From contig NZ_JAFVLN010000008.1 in NCBI RefSeq assembly GCF_017377775.1, positions 124,001-188,000 of the forward strand: a DNA stretch of 64,000 nt, given 5' to 3'. The notes beneath the pieces were generated by a model. The model did not search any database. It was not told where the DNA came from and saw only the letters and a program-made list of their open reading frames with translations. A program made the position numbers and the translations under genes. The stretch is from Streptomyces sp. VRA16 Mangrove soil. Its GTDB lineage: Bacteria; Actinomycetota; Actinomycetes; Streptomycetales; Streptomycetaceae. Positions within the stretch are counted from its first letter, which is position 1; every line of letters begins with the position of its first letter. Of the stretch, positions 25,846 through 34,613 are shown one piece after another.

Positions 25846-27183
25846 ATGCCGCGATGGCGCATACCCCTGCGCGCACCCGTGGTGCTCGCCGCGGCCGGAC
25901 TGCTGCTCGCCGGCTGCGCCAATCCGAGTACCGGCAGCGCCGACGACGACCCGGCCAAGCCCGTCACGCTGAAGTTCTGGCACGGCTGGTCGGCGCCCGG
26001 CGAGGTGAAGGCGATCAACGACTCGATCGCCCGCTTCGAGAAGCTGCACCCGAACATCAAGGTCGAGGCCACCGGCAACGTCTCCGACGCCACCGTCAAC
26101 CAGGCACTGCGCGCGGGCGGCGGCGAGGCCCCGGACGTCGTCTCGTCGTTCACCACCAACAACGTCGGCCAGTACTGCGACTCCGGCATGTGGGCCGACC
26201 TCGACCCGTTCATGAAGAAGACCGGGCTCGACAAGACCAAGGTATTCCCCAAGTCCCTTCTGGACTACACGAGTTATCACGGCAATCAGTGCGCGCTGCC
26301 GCTGCTCGCCGACGCCTTCGGCATGTACTACAACAAGGACGCCTTCAAGGAGGCGGGGATCGAACGGCCCCCGCACACCATGTCGGAGTTCATCGCCGAC
26401 GCGAAGAAACTCACCAAGAGGAAGGGGAGTTCGTACCAGCGCGTCGGCTTCATGCCGAACTTCCGGCTCTACCAGAACAGCCCCGACCGGCTGTTCGCGC
26501 AGTGGGGACCGACCTACTTCGACAAGGACGGGAAGTCGCGGCTCGCCAAGGACCCGGCGACTTACGACTTCTTCAAGACCTCGAAGAAGCTGATGGACGC
26601 GCAGGGCGGATACAACGCCCTGGAGAAGTTCCGCACCTCGTTCGGCGACGAGATGTCGAACCAGAACGCCTTTCTCAGCGGCAAGCTGGCGATGCATCTC
26701 GACGGTGAGTGGCGCGGTCTGATGCTCGACGAGTCGAAGGCGAAGTTCGACTGGGGCGTCGCCCCGCTGCCCGTCCCCGACGACCAGGCCGAGACGTACG
26801 GCCGCGGCTATCTGACGGGCACCGTCGCCGGTATCGCGCACAGCAGCAAGCACCAGAACGCGGCCTGGGAACTGGTGAAGTTCCTGACCGCCGACACCGA
26901 CCAGGTCGTCAGCTTCGCGAACGCCATCCACAACGTGCCGTCGACGTACGCCGCGCTCAAGTCGCCGAAGCTGGACGCCGATCCGTCGTTCCGCGCCTTC
27001 CTCGACATCGCGAAGAACAAGTACAGCCAGGTCATGCCGTCGTCGACGAACGGCGGCATGTACATCGTGCAGCTGCAGGACTTCTCGTACACCGAGGAGG
27101 CCGGAAGGGTCCCGGATCTCAGGGCCGGCCTGAAACGCCTCGACACACTCATCGACGCCGACACGCTGCAGTCGCAGAACTGA
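25846..27183 (+). CDS. Sugar ABC transporter substrate-binding lipoprotein
   Basis: 445 residues. Signal peptide with lipobox LLLAGC (Cys ~24), then a family 1 solute-binding fold: VTLKFWHGWSAPGEVKAIN, ARFEKLHPNIKVEA, ALPLLADAFGMYYNKDAFKE and a C-terminal half with FLSGKLAMHLDGEW. It is anchored outside the membrane and delivers a mono- or oligosaccharide to the two permeases encoded next. Coded 50 bases after the ROK gene. Confidence 0.93.
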   Translation: MPRWRIPLRAPVVLAAAGLLLAGCANPSTGSADDDPAKPVTLKFWHGWSAPGEVKAINDSIARFEKLHPNIKVEATGNVSDATVNQALRAGGGEAPDVVSSFTTNNVGQYCDSGMWADLDPFMKKTGLDKTKVFPKSLLDYTSYHGNQCALPLLADAFGMYYNKDAFKEAGIERPPHTMSEFIADAKKLTKRKGSSYQRVGFMPNFRLYQNSPDRLFAQWGPTYFDKDGKSRLAKDPATYDFFKTSKKLMDAQGGYNALEKFRTSFGDEMSNQNAFLSGKLAMHLDGEWRGLMLDESKAKFDWGVAPLPVPDDQAETYGRGYLTGTVAGIAHSSKHQNAAWELVKFLTADTDQVVSFANAIHNVPSTYAALKSPKLDADPSFRAFLDIAKNKYSQVMPSSTNGGMYIVQLQDFSYTEEAGRVPDLRAGLKRLDTLIDADTLQSQN

Positions 27184-27193
27184 GGACCGCGCC

Positions 27194-28129
27194 ATGGCAA
27201 TCGCTCTCTCCCGGCCCGCGCGGCGCAGACTGCGCACGCTCGGGTTCCTCTCCCCCTGGCTCAGCGGGTTCAGCGTCTTCTTCGCGTATCCGCTGCTGGC
27301 CACCGTCTACTTCTCGTTCATGCACTACAACCAGATCAAGGCGCCCACCTTCGTGGGGCTGCGGAACTGGAAGTACGTGTTCCAGGACATGCCGCTGTTC
27401 GGTCCCGCCCTGTGGAACACGCTGTGGCTGGTCGTCGTGATGGTGGCGCTGCGGGTGGTCTTCGGGCTCTCGCTCGGACTGCTCGTCACGAAGATCAAGA
27501 GCGGCGTCGGCTTCTTCCGCACCGCCTTCTATCTCCCGTACCTCGCCCCGCCGGTGGCGGCCACCGTCGCCTTCGTCTTCCTCCTCAACCCGGCGACCGG
27601 GCCGGTCAACGAGGTGCTGGCGAAGATCGGCATCGAAGGACCGAACTGGTTCAACGACCCCTCCTGGGCCAAGCCGTCCCTCGTCCTGCTGTCCCTGTGG
27701 GGCATCGGTGACCTGATGGTCATCTTCATGGCCGCGCTGCTCGACGTACCGAAGGAGCAGTACGAGGCGGCGGAGCTGGACGGGGCGGGCGCCTGGAGCA
27801 AGTTCCGGTACGTGACCTGGCCCTCGATCACCCCGATCGTGATGTTCGCCGTGGTCACCGGGGTCGTCCAGACCATGCAGTACTACACGCAGGCCCTGGT
27901 CGCCGGAAAGATCGCGTCCGGCGTCTCGATCGGCCCCGGCTCCGTCATCCAGCCCGGCTACCCCGACCACTCGACCCTCACGGTCCCCCAGCTCGTCTAC
28001 TCGATGGGCTTCCAGAACTTCAACACCGGTGCGGCGTGCGTGCTCTCGCTCGTGCTGTTCGTCATCGCCATGGCCGTGACCATGCTGCTCATGCGCAAGC
28101 GCTCGGGCCTGCTCTCGGCGGAGGACTGA
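27194..28129 (+). CDS. Sugar ABC transporter permease (MalF type)
   Basis: 311 residues, six transmembrane helices, N-terminal basic segment before FLSPWLSGFSVFFAYPLL. The binding-protein-dependent EAA loop is EAAELDGAGAWSKFRYVTWP. It forms the membrane channel with the next gene's product; no ATPase gene is present in the operon. Confidence 0.92.
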   Translation: MAIALSRPARRRLRTLGFLSPWLSGFSVFFAYPLLATVYFSFMHYNQIKAPTFVGLRNWKYVFQDMPLFGPALWNTLWLVVVMVALRVVFGLSLGLLVTKIKSGVGFFRTAFYLPYLAPPVAATVAFVFLLNPATGPVNEVLAKIGIEGPNWFNDPSWAKPSLVLLSLWGIGDLMVIFMAALLDVPKEQYEAAELDGAGAWSKFRYVTWPSITPIVMFAVVTGVVQTMQYYTQALVAGKIASGVSIGPGSVIQPGYPDHSTLTVPQLVYSMGFQNFNTGAACVLSLVLFVIAMAVTMLLMRKRSGLLSAED

Positions 28130-28132
28130 TCC

Positions 28133-29035
28133 ATGACCACGACGACCCTGCGCCCGGCCCCCGCCGTCGCCCCCACCGAACTCGGCCGGCCCGCCCGGCA
28201 GCGCGCCCGCCGCAAGGAGATCCTCCACTGGATCGCCGTGCACAGCATCGCCATCGCCGTGGCCCTGCTGTTCATCCTCCCCTTCGTGTTCGTCTTCCTG
28301 ACGTCCGTGATGAGCGACGACCAGGCGATGAGCGGCGACCTGTGGCCGAACTCCTGGCACTGGGAGAACTACAAGGCGGTCTTCGAGACGGACGGCTTCC
28401 TCGACTGGTGGAAGAACTCGATCTTCTACGCGGTCGTGGGCACCCTGTTCACGGTGTGCTCGGCGATCCCGGTCGCCTACGCGCTCGCCAAGTTCCGCTT
28501 CCGCGGCCGCCGCACGGCGATGATCCTCGTCATCTCGACGATGATGCTGCCGCCTCAGGTCATCGTGATCCCGATGTACCTGGTGTGGGCGCAGCAGTTC
28601 CATCTGTCGGGCACGCTGTGGCCGCTGATCATCCCGATGGCGTTCGGCGACGCGTACTCGATCTTCCTCCTTCGCCAGTTCCTGCTGACGATCCCGAAGG
28701 AGTACATCGAGTCGGCGAAGGTCGACGGCTGCGGTGAACTGCGCACGCTGCTGCGGATCGTGGTGCCGATGGCCAAGCCGGGCATCGCCGCGATCGCGCT
28801 GTTCCAGTTCTTCTACTGCTGGAACGACTACTTCGGGCCGCAGATCTACGCGGCCCAGAACCCGGCGTCGTGGACGCTGTCGTACGGCCTCGAATCCTTC
28901 AAGTCCGCGCACAGCGTGAACTGGAATCTGACGATGGCCGCGACGCTGCTCGTGATGGCGCCGGTCTGTCTCGTCTTCTTCTTCGCACAAAAGGCCTTCG
29001 TCGAAGGCGTCACCCTCACCGGGGTAAAGGGCTAA
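28133..29035 (+). CDS. Sugar ABC transporter permease (MalG type)
   Basis: 300 residues, six transmembrane helices and the EAA-type loop ESAKVDGCGELRTLLRIVVP. Starts three bases after the previous stop. Second permease of the sugar importer; the missing ATP-hydrolysing subunit is presumably the shared MsiK-type ATPase known to energise many Streptomyces sugar importers. Confidence 0.92.
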   Translation: MTTTTLRPAPAVAPTELGRPARQRARRKEILHWIAVHSIAIAVALLFILPFVFVFLTSVMSDDQAMSGDLWPNSWHWENYKAVFETDGFLDWWKNSIFYAVVGTLFTVCSAIPVAYALAKFRFRGRRTAMILVISTMMLPPQVIVIPMYLVWAQQFHLSGTLWPLIIPMAFGDAYSIFLLRQFLLTIPKEYIESAKVDGCGELRTLLRIVVPMAKPGIAAIALFQFFYCWNDYFGPQIYAAQNPASWTLSYGLESFKSAHSVNWNLTMAATLLVMAPVCLVFFFAQKAFVEGVTLTGVKG

Positions 29036-29066
29036 GGCCCCAAGGGCTAAGGACGGTCATTCAGTC

Positions 29067-30332
29067 ATGAAGCTTGCAGTGGTCGGCGGCGGGTCGACCT
29101 ACACACCCGAACTCATCGACGGTTTCGCGCGGTTGCGGGACACCCTGCCCATCGAGGAGCTGGTCCTCGTCGACCCGGCGGCGGACCGCCTGGAGCTGGT
29201 CGGCGGCCTCGCGCGCCGCATCTTCGCCAAGCAGGGGCACCCGGGCGTCATCCGCACCACGTCCGACGTGGACGCGGGCGTCGCGGACGCCGACGCCGTG
29301 CTGCTCCAGCTGCGCGTCGGCGGGCAGGCGGCCCGTAACCAGGACGAGACGTGGCCGCTGGAGTGCGGCTGCGTCGGGCAGGAGACGACGGGCGCCGGCG
29401 GTCTCGCCAAGGCGCTGCGGACCGTGCCGGTCGTGCTCGACATCGCCGAGCGCGTGCGCCGCGCCAACCCGAACGCCTGGATCATCGACTTCACCAACCC
29501 GGTCGGCATCGTGACCCGGGCCCTGCTGCAGGCCGGGCACAAGGCGGTCGGCCTGTGCAACGTCGCCATCGGCTTCCAGCGCAAGTTCGCAAAGCTGCTC
29601 GACGTGACGCCGTCGCAGGTGCACCTCGACCACGTCGGGCTCAACCACCTCACGTGGGAGCTGGGCGTCCGGCTCGGCGGCCCGGACGGCGAGAACGTGC
29701 TGCCGCGGCTGCTCGCCGAGCACGGCGACGCGGTCGCCGAGGACCTGCACATGCCGCGCGCGATCGTCGACCGCCTGGGGGTCGTGCCCTCGTACTACCT
29801 GCGCTACTACTACCAGCATGACGAGGTCGTACGAGAGCTGCGCACCAAGCCGTCCCGCGCCGCTCAAGTGGCGCAAATGGAACGGGAGTTGCTGACCATG
29901 TACGGGGACCCGTCGCTCGACGAGAAGCCTGCGCTGCTCGCGAAGCGGGGCGGCGCCTTCTACAGCGAGGCAGCGGTCGACCTGGCCGCCTCGCTGCTGG
30001 GCGGAGGGGGCTCGCCGTACCAGGTGGTGAACACGTACAACAACGGCACGCTGCCGTTCCTGCCGGACGACGCGGTCATCGAGGTGCAGGCGGCCGTGGA
30101 CGGCAAGGGCGCCCGCCCGCTGCCGGTGGCCTCCCTGGACCCGCTGTACGCGGGGCTCATCGCGAACGTCACCGCGTACGAGGACCTGGCCCTGGAGGCG
30201 GCGCTGCGCGGCGGCCGCGACCGCGTCTTCAAGGCGCTCCTCTCGCACCCGCTGGTGGGCCAGTACGCGTACGCCGAGCAGCTCACCGACCAGCTGATCG
30301 CGCACAACCGGGAGCATCTCGCGTGGGCCTGA
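29067..30332 (+). CDS. GH4-family 6-phospho-glycosidase (6-phospho-beta-glucosidase type)
   Basis: 421 residues. The NAD-binding motif is VVGGGSTYTPELIDGF at the N-terminus; metal/catalytic residues are seen in FTNPVGIVT, GLCNVAIGFQ (active-site Cys) and VGLNHLTW. GH4 enzymes cleave phosphorylated disaccharides by an NAD- and Mn-dependent oxidation-elimination mechanism. Because the sugar enters by an ABC system without phosphorylation, the kinase gene next to it probably supplies the phospho-substrate. Confidence 0.9.
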   Translation: MKLAVVGGGSTYTPELIDGFARLRDTLPIEELVLVDPAADRLELVGGLARRIFAKQGHPGVIRTTSDVDAGVADADAVLLQLRVGGQAARNQDETWPLECGCVGQETTGAGGLAKALRTVPVVLDIAERVRRANPNAWIIDFTNPVGIVTRALLQAGHKAVGLCNVAIGFQRKFAKLLDVTPSQVHLDHVGLNHLTWELGVRLGGPDGENVLPRLLAEHGDAVAEDLHMPRAIVDRLGVVPSYYLRYYYQHDEVVRELRTKPSRAAQVAQMERELLTMYGDPSLDEKPALLAKRGGAFYSEAAVDLAASLLGGGGSPYQVVNTYNNGTLPFLPDDAVIEVQAAVDGKGARPLPVASLDPLYAGLIANVTAYEDLALEAALRGGRDRVFKALLSHPLVGQYAYAEQLTDQLIAHNREHLAWA

Positions 30333-31309
30333 CCACCACCCTGCTCGCCATCGACGCGGGCAACAGCAAGACCGACGTCGCGGTGGTCGCGGCCGACGGC
30401 ACCGTCGTCGGCGCGGCCCGCGGCGGCGGGTTCCAACCGCCCCGGGTGGGCGTCGAGGCCGCCGTGGACGTGCTCGCGGACCCGGTCGGCCGGGCGCTCG
30501 CCGAGGCGGGGCTCGACACGGTGAGCCATGTGTCGGCCTGCCTGGCCAACGCCGATCTCCCGGTCGAGGAGAAGGAGTTGGCGCTCGCCCTGCGCGGCCG
30601 CGGGTGGGCGTCGAGCGGCAGTGTCGACGTCCGCAACGACACCTTCGCCGTGCTGCGCGCGGGCCTCCTGGAGGACGCCGAACCGCGCGGCGTCGCCGTC
30701 GTCTGCGGCGCGGGCATCAACTGCGTGGGCATGCTGCCCGACGGCCGCACCGCCCGCTTCCCCGCGATCGGCAAGCTGTCCGGCGACTGGGGCGGCGGCG
30801 GGGGCCTGGCGGAGGAGGCCCTCTGGTTCGCGGCCCGCGCCGAGGACGGCCGCGGCGACGCGACCGCCCTGATGCACGACCTCCCGGCCCACTTCGGGCT
30901 CGGCTCCATGTACGCCCTGATCGAGGCGTTGCACCTGGGCCGGATCCCAGAGGCGCGGCGCCACGAGTGCACTCCGGTGCTGTTCGCCACGGCGGCGGCC
31001 GGGGACGCGGTGGCCCGCGCGGTGGTGGACCGGATGGCCGACGAAGTGGTGGCCATGTCGACGGTCGCGCTGCGCCGGCTCGACCTGCTTCCGGAGGAGG
31101 TCCCCGTCCTCCTCGGTGGCAGCGTGCTCGCCGCACGCCACCCACAACTGGAAGCACGCATCCGCGAGTTGCTGGCGGCCCGCGCCCCGAAGGCGGCGGT
31201 GCGGGTGGTCTCGGAGCGTCCGGTACTCGGCGCCGCGCTGCTCGGTCTGGACGCGGTGGGGGCCGGCGCCGAGGCGTATGTCCGGGTGCGGGAGCACTAC
31301 GCGCCGTAG
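30323..31309 (+). CDS. BadF/BadG-type sugar kinase (N-acetylglucosamine kinase-like)
   Basis: 328 residues of the actin-like ATPase superfamily: phosphate-1 motif LAIDAGNSKTDVAVV, the catalytic VRNDTFAVLRAG, and adenosine-region GKLSGDWGGGGG and VLLGGSVLA. The GTG start overlaps the GH4 gene by ten bases. It probably phosphorylates the imported sugar with ATP in the cytoplasm. Followed by a long inverted repeat that should terminate the operon. Confidence 0.88.
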   Translation: MGLTTTLLAIDAGNSKTDVAVVAADGTVVGAARGGGFQPPRVGVEAAVDVLADPVGRALAEAGLDTVSHVSACLANADLPVEEKELALALRGRGWASSGSVDVRNDTFAVLRAGLLEDAEPRGVAVVCGAGINCVGMLPDGRTARFPAIGKLSGDWGGGGGLAEEALWFAARAEDGRGDATALMHDLPAHFGLGSMYALIEALHLGRIPEARRHECTPVLFATAAAGDAVARAVVDRMADEVVAMSTVALRRLDLLPEEVPVLLGGSVLAARHPQLEARIRELLAARAPKAAVRVVSERPVLGAALLGLDAVGAGAEAYVRVREHYAP

Positions 31310-31345
31310 CTCCGGTGGTGCGTTGCCGGGTGCGGGTCCGGTGGG

Positions 31346-31460
31346 GGCTGGTCGCGCAGTTCCCCGCGCCCCTGAAGGCATGCGCTGACGCGCAGCCTTC
31401 CCCTGGAGGTAGCGCACGCAGTGCGCACCTCCAGGGGCGCGGGGAACTGCGCGACCAGCC
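31346..31460. repeat. Long inverted-repeat intergenic element
   Basis: Outer arms of 29 bases are perfect complements (31346-31374, GGCTGGTCGCGCAGTTCCCC..., and 31432-31460). Inside is a second hairpin around CTGGAGGT...ACCTCCAG (~31402-31433) with GCGCAC-GCA-GTGCGC at its centre. GCGCAGTTCCCCGCGCCCCT and its complement form a very common streptomycete intergenic motif. It fills most of the 287-base gap after the kinase gene and probably acts as a terminator or RNA-stability element. Confidence 0.85.
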
Positions 31461-31596
31461 ATGACGAAAGCCGCACCCGGCAACAAACCCACCCCCTACG
31501 GCGGGACTCCCCGAAATCCCCGGGAACCTTTCCGTCCCGCACCGCCTCCGGAGGGTGCCGCACGAACAAAGCCGTGCGCACCCTACGGAGGCCCGA

Positions 31597-32046
31597 ATGA
31601 CATCGCCCCGAACCGCCGCAACCCTCGTAGCCGCCACCCTCACCTTCGACGGCCTGCTCCACGTCTACTGGTCCACCGGCTCCACCTGGCCGGCGAGGAC
31701 CGAACCGGCGCTCTCCCAGGCCGTGCTGGGCCTGGACGCCCCGTTCACGCCACCCGTGGTGCTCCCCCTGGCCGCCCTCCTGTTCACCGCGTCCGGCGTC
31801 GTCGTCACGTGCGCCCGCCGCCCCGGAGCACGGCTGCCGCGCCTCGGGACGGCCGCCGTGGCCGCGGGGCTGGCCCTGCGCGGCGCGGCCGGCCTGTACT
31901 GGATCGCGGCGAAGGACCCGGGCACCGCCTTCTACTGGCTCAACCTGGGCCTGTACACGCCCCTTTGCGGCGCGCTCGCCCTCGCCGCGGCCCGGGTCGC
32001 GCGGCAGGACCGCGGGGCGCTGCGCGAGGATGCCGTACGTGCCTGA
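31597..32046 (+). CDS. DUF3995 family membrane protein
   Basis: 149 residues with four hydrophobic helices. The first helix ends in LLHVYWSTGSTWPARTE, the diagnostic segment of DUF3995 proteins, whose function is unknown. ATG 31597 has GGAGG seven bases upstream; an earlier in-frame start at 31555 has none. Its 3' end overlaps the following sigma-factor gene by 17 bases, so it belongs to that operon. Confidence 0.8.
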   Translation: MTSPRTAATLVAATLTFDGLLHVYWSTGSTWPARTEPALSQAVLGLDAPFTPPVVLPLAALLFTASGVVVTCARRPGARLPRLGTAAVAAGLALRGAAGLYWIAAKDPGTAFYWLNLGLYTPLCGALALAAARVARQDRGALREDAVRA

Positions 32047-32539
32047 GGACGTCGACGCCGAGACCGTACGGGCCGCCCAGCGGGGCGACACCCTCGCCAT
32101 GGCGGCCCTGCTCGACCGGCTGGCCCCGTACGTCGGGCGGATCTGCGGCCCCATCGCGCTCGACGACGGCGCGGACGCGGCGCAGGAGACGCTGGTGGCC
32201 GTCTTCAGATCGCTGCGCACGCTCAAGGACCCGGCCGCCCTGCGCGGCTGGGCCCGCGCCATCGCCGTGCGCGAGGCGGTGCGCGTCGCCCGCAGGTCGG
32301 CGCGCGCCGTCCCGGTGGACCTGAGCACGCTGCCCGCGCGCGGGGACGCCCAACTCGGCGCCGACATCCGGGACGTGCTGGACCGGCTCTCCCCCGAGCA
32401 CCGTGCCGTGCTCGTCCTGCGCGACGTGGAGGGCCTGGACGAACGGGCCGCGGCCGAGCTGCTCGGCGTCCGCGTCGGCACCGTCAAGTCCCGGCTGTCC
32501 CGGGCCCGCGAGACCTTCCGAAAGGCGTGGACGTCATGA
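32030..32539 (+). CDS. ECF-type RNA polymerase sigma factor
   Basis: 169 residues. Region 2: VRAAQRGDTLAMAALLDRLA and AQETLVAVFRSLRTLKDPAA; region 4: LDRLSPEHRAVLVLRDVEGL then ERAAAELLGVRVGTVKSRLS. The start may be ATG 32030, or GTG 32039, which has GAGG at a better distance. The next gene overlaps by four bases but does not encode a zf-HC2 anti-sigma factor, which is unusual. Confidence 0.88.
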   Translation: MPYVPEDVDAETVRAAQRGDTLAMAALLDRLAPYVGRICGPIALDDGADAAQETLVAVFRSLRTLKDPAALRGWARAIAVREAVRVARRSARAVPVDLSTLPARGDAQLGADIRDVLDRLSPEHRAVLVLRDVEGLDERAAAELLGVRVGTVKSRLSRARETFRKAWTS

Positions 32540-33000
32540 GCGAACGCACCGAAGTGCCCTGGCCCCGTGCCGACCTCGACCCGGTGCGGCGGCTGCGGGT
32601 GCTGGCCGCCGCGATCCCCGGCGCCGCCGTCACCGAGGGCCTGATCGACGCGCCGTACGCGCGCGTGGCGGCTCTGCTGGCCGATCTGGAGGGCGAGTTC
32701 GGGCAGGTCGTCACCGATCTGCACCGGATGCGTCTCGTGCGGCGCAGCGGCGAACGGGTCGAGCTGCTGGCCCGCAGCAGGTACGGGATGCGGGCCAGGC
32801 TGCGCGGGGTGCAGCGGCCCGGCTGGTGCTGGCTGCAGAGCCGGTTCCTGCTCGTGGGGGTGGCCGCGGCCGAGGACGCGGGCGGCACCCGGGTCGCGTT
32901 CACCGGCGGGGTGCGGGTGCCGGGCCGTGCGGCACTCGTGCCGCTGGGGGTGCGGCGCGAGGGACGCCGGGCCGTCGCCCGGCTCGGCACCCTGGTCTGA
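32536..33000 (+). CDS. SRPBCC-like protein coupled to an ECF sigma gene
   Basis: 154 residues, mixed alpha/beta, with the pattern LIDAPYARVAALLADLEG near residue 35 and a strand-rich middle (GWCWLQSRFLLVGVA), resembling the ligand-binding SRPBCC/START fold. The ATG overlaps the sigma-factor stop. No membrane segment and no zinc motif. It might control the sigma factor through a bound ligand, but this is only inferred from the tight coupling. Confidence 0.55.
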   Translation: MSERTEVPWPRADLDPVRRLRVLAAAIPGAAVTEGLIDAPYARVAALLADLEGEFGQVVTDLHRMRLVRRSGERVELLARSRYGMRARLRGVQRPGWCWLQSRFLLVGVAAAEDAGGTRVAFTGGVRVPGRAALVPLGVRREGRRAVARLGTLV

Positions 33001-33141
33001 GGGGCCGCACGGGGAACCGATCCCCCCTCCGACACGTGTTCAAAGGCAGGGCCCGCAAACAAGATCCAGTGAAGGCCTGTGCGGATGTCAGTCGCGGCAG
33101 CGATACTTACCGCCGACGCACGACCATGGGGGAGGGTCGAA

Positions 33142-34599
33142 GTGACATACCCGCCGAACGGGAGCACCGCGCCACCGGGGCACGGCGCCGTTCCCACGAT
33201 GCCCACCGTGCCGCCGCAACAGACCCGCGGCGGCGCGCCGTCGGGTCAGCCGCCGGCCGCCCCGGCGACGGCCCCGCGCCGCACGGCCTGGGCCGAGGGC
33301 GTCGACCGGCTGAAGGCGGCGGCCACCACCGAGCCGGGCCGGCTGCGCATCATCGGCGCCGTCCTCGCGCTGCTCGTGGTCGCGTTCGGCGCGACGACGG
33401 CCTGGCAGATGACGGACCGTTCCGCCGCGGCCGACGACGTGCTGCACTCCAGCCAGCCGCTGAGCGCCGACGCCGCCGACATCTACCGCTCCCTCGCGGA
33501 CGCCAACACGGCGGCGTCCAGCGGGTTCCTGGCGGGGGGCCAGGAGACCGCGGCCGTGCGCGAGCGGTACGAGAAGGACATCCGCACCGCCGCCGACAAG
33601 CTCGTGACCGCCGCGGCCAGCACCGACCCGGGCAGCGCATCGGCCGACACCATCGCGAAGCTGAACACGCTGCTGCCCGAGTACAAGGGCCTCATCGAGC
33701 GGGCCCGTGCCAACAACCGGCAGGGGTACCCGCTGGGCGGCGCGTATCTGCGGTACGCGAACGAGAAGATGCAGACCGAGATGCTCCCGGCCGCCGAGGA
33801 CCTGTACACGAAGGAGAACCAGCGGCTGCGCGACGACTACGACGCGGCGACACCGTACCCGTGGATCGCCGTCGCGCTCGGTGTCGTCGCGCTCGGCGCT
33901 CTCGCGTGGGCGCAGCGCCGCAACTACCGTCGGACGAACCGGGTGTTCAACCACGGGCTGCTCGCGGCGACGGCCGCGTCGACGGTGGTGCTGCTGTGGC
34001 TGGTGGTCGGGCACACGGTGGCGCGCAGCGGGCTCAACGCCTCGTACGACCAGGGCGTCCGTTCGCTGAACGTGCTGCACGACGCGAGCATCGCCTCCCT
34101 GAAGGCCCGCGGCAGCGAGAACCTGACGCTGGTCAGCCGGGGCGCCGAGACGGTGAACGTGGGCAAGCAGGTCGAGGACAAGTACGACGTCGACTTCCAG
34201 AAGCAGATGAAGACGCTGGCAGGCAAGTTGAAGGCGGCGAACGTCCTCGCCTCCGGTGACGCGACCGGTGAGGCACCGCTGACCAAGGCGAACGGCGCCA
34301 TGAAGGAGTGGCTGAGCCGCCACACGGACGCCCGCAAGCAGGACGACGCGGGCAACTACCAGGGCGCGCTCGACAAGATCATCGGTTCGAAGGACGACAA
34401 ACCGACGGGTGAGTGCTTCGATGCGGTGGACCAGAGTCTCGACACGGCGCTGGCGCACGAGCAGGCGCAGTTCAAGGCCGACGCCACCGACGGCCGCGCC
34501 GCGATGACCGGTCTCGTGGTCGGCGCGGCGGTGCTGGCGGTGCTCGCGGCGGCGGGCGCGCTGCTCGGCATCGGGCGCAGGCTTTCGGAGTACCGGTGA
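33142..34599 (+). CDS. glnX: GlnX-like membrane sensor of the PknG pathway
   Basis: 485 residues. A ~50-residue Pro-rich cytoplasmic N-terminus, helix 1 (~70-90, IIGAVLALLVVAFGATTAW), a helical extracytoplasmic domain (~91-235), helices 2 and 3 (~238-260, ~268-290), a second extracytoplasmic domain (~291-450) and helix 4 (~453-475). Four helices with two external domains match GlnX, which in Corynebacterium and mycobacteria relays binding of amino acids by GlnH to kinase PknG. GTG 33142 follows GGGGGAGGG. The next genes encode GlnH- and PknG-like proteins, which supports the assignment. A 141-base gap upstream probably holds the operon promoter. Confidence 0.75.
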   Translation: MTYPPNGSTAPPGHGAVPTMPTVPPQQTRGGAPSGQPPAAPATAPRRTAWAEGVDRLKAAATTEPGRLRIIGAVLALLVVAFGATTAWQMTDRSAAADDVLHSSQPLSADAADIYRSLADANTAASSGFLAGGQETAAVRERYEKDIRTAADKLVTAAASTDPGSASADTIAKLNTLLPEYKGLIERARANNRQGYPLGGAYLRYANEKMQTEMLPAAEDLYTKENQRLRDDYDAATPYPWIAVALGVVALGALAWAQRRNYRRTNRVFNHGLLAATAASTVVLLWLVVGHTVARSGLNASYDQGVRSLNVLHDASIASLKARGSENLTLVSRGAETVNVGKQVEDKYDVDFQKQMKTLAGKLKAANVLASGDATGEAPLTKANGAMKEWLSRHTDARKQDDAGNYQGALDKIIGSKDDKPTGECFDAVDQSLDTALAHEQAQFKADATDGRAAMTGLVVGAAVLAVLAAAGALLGIGRRLSEYR

Positions 34600-34613
34600 G
34601 AGGGGGTGCGGTG

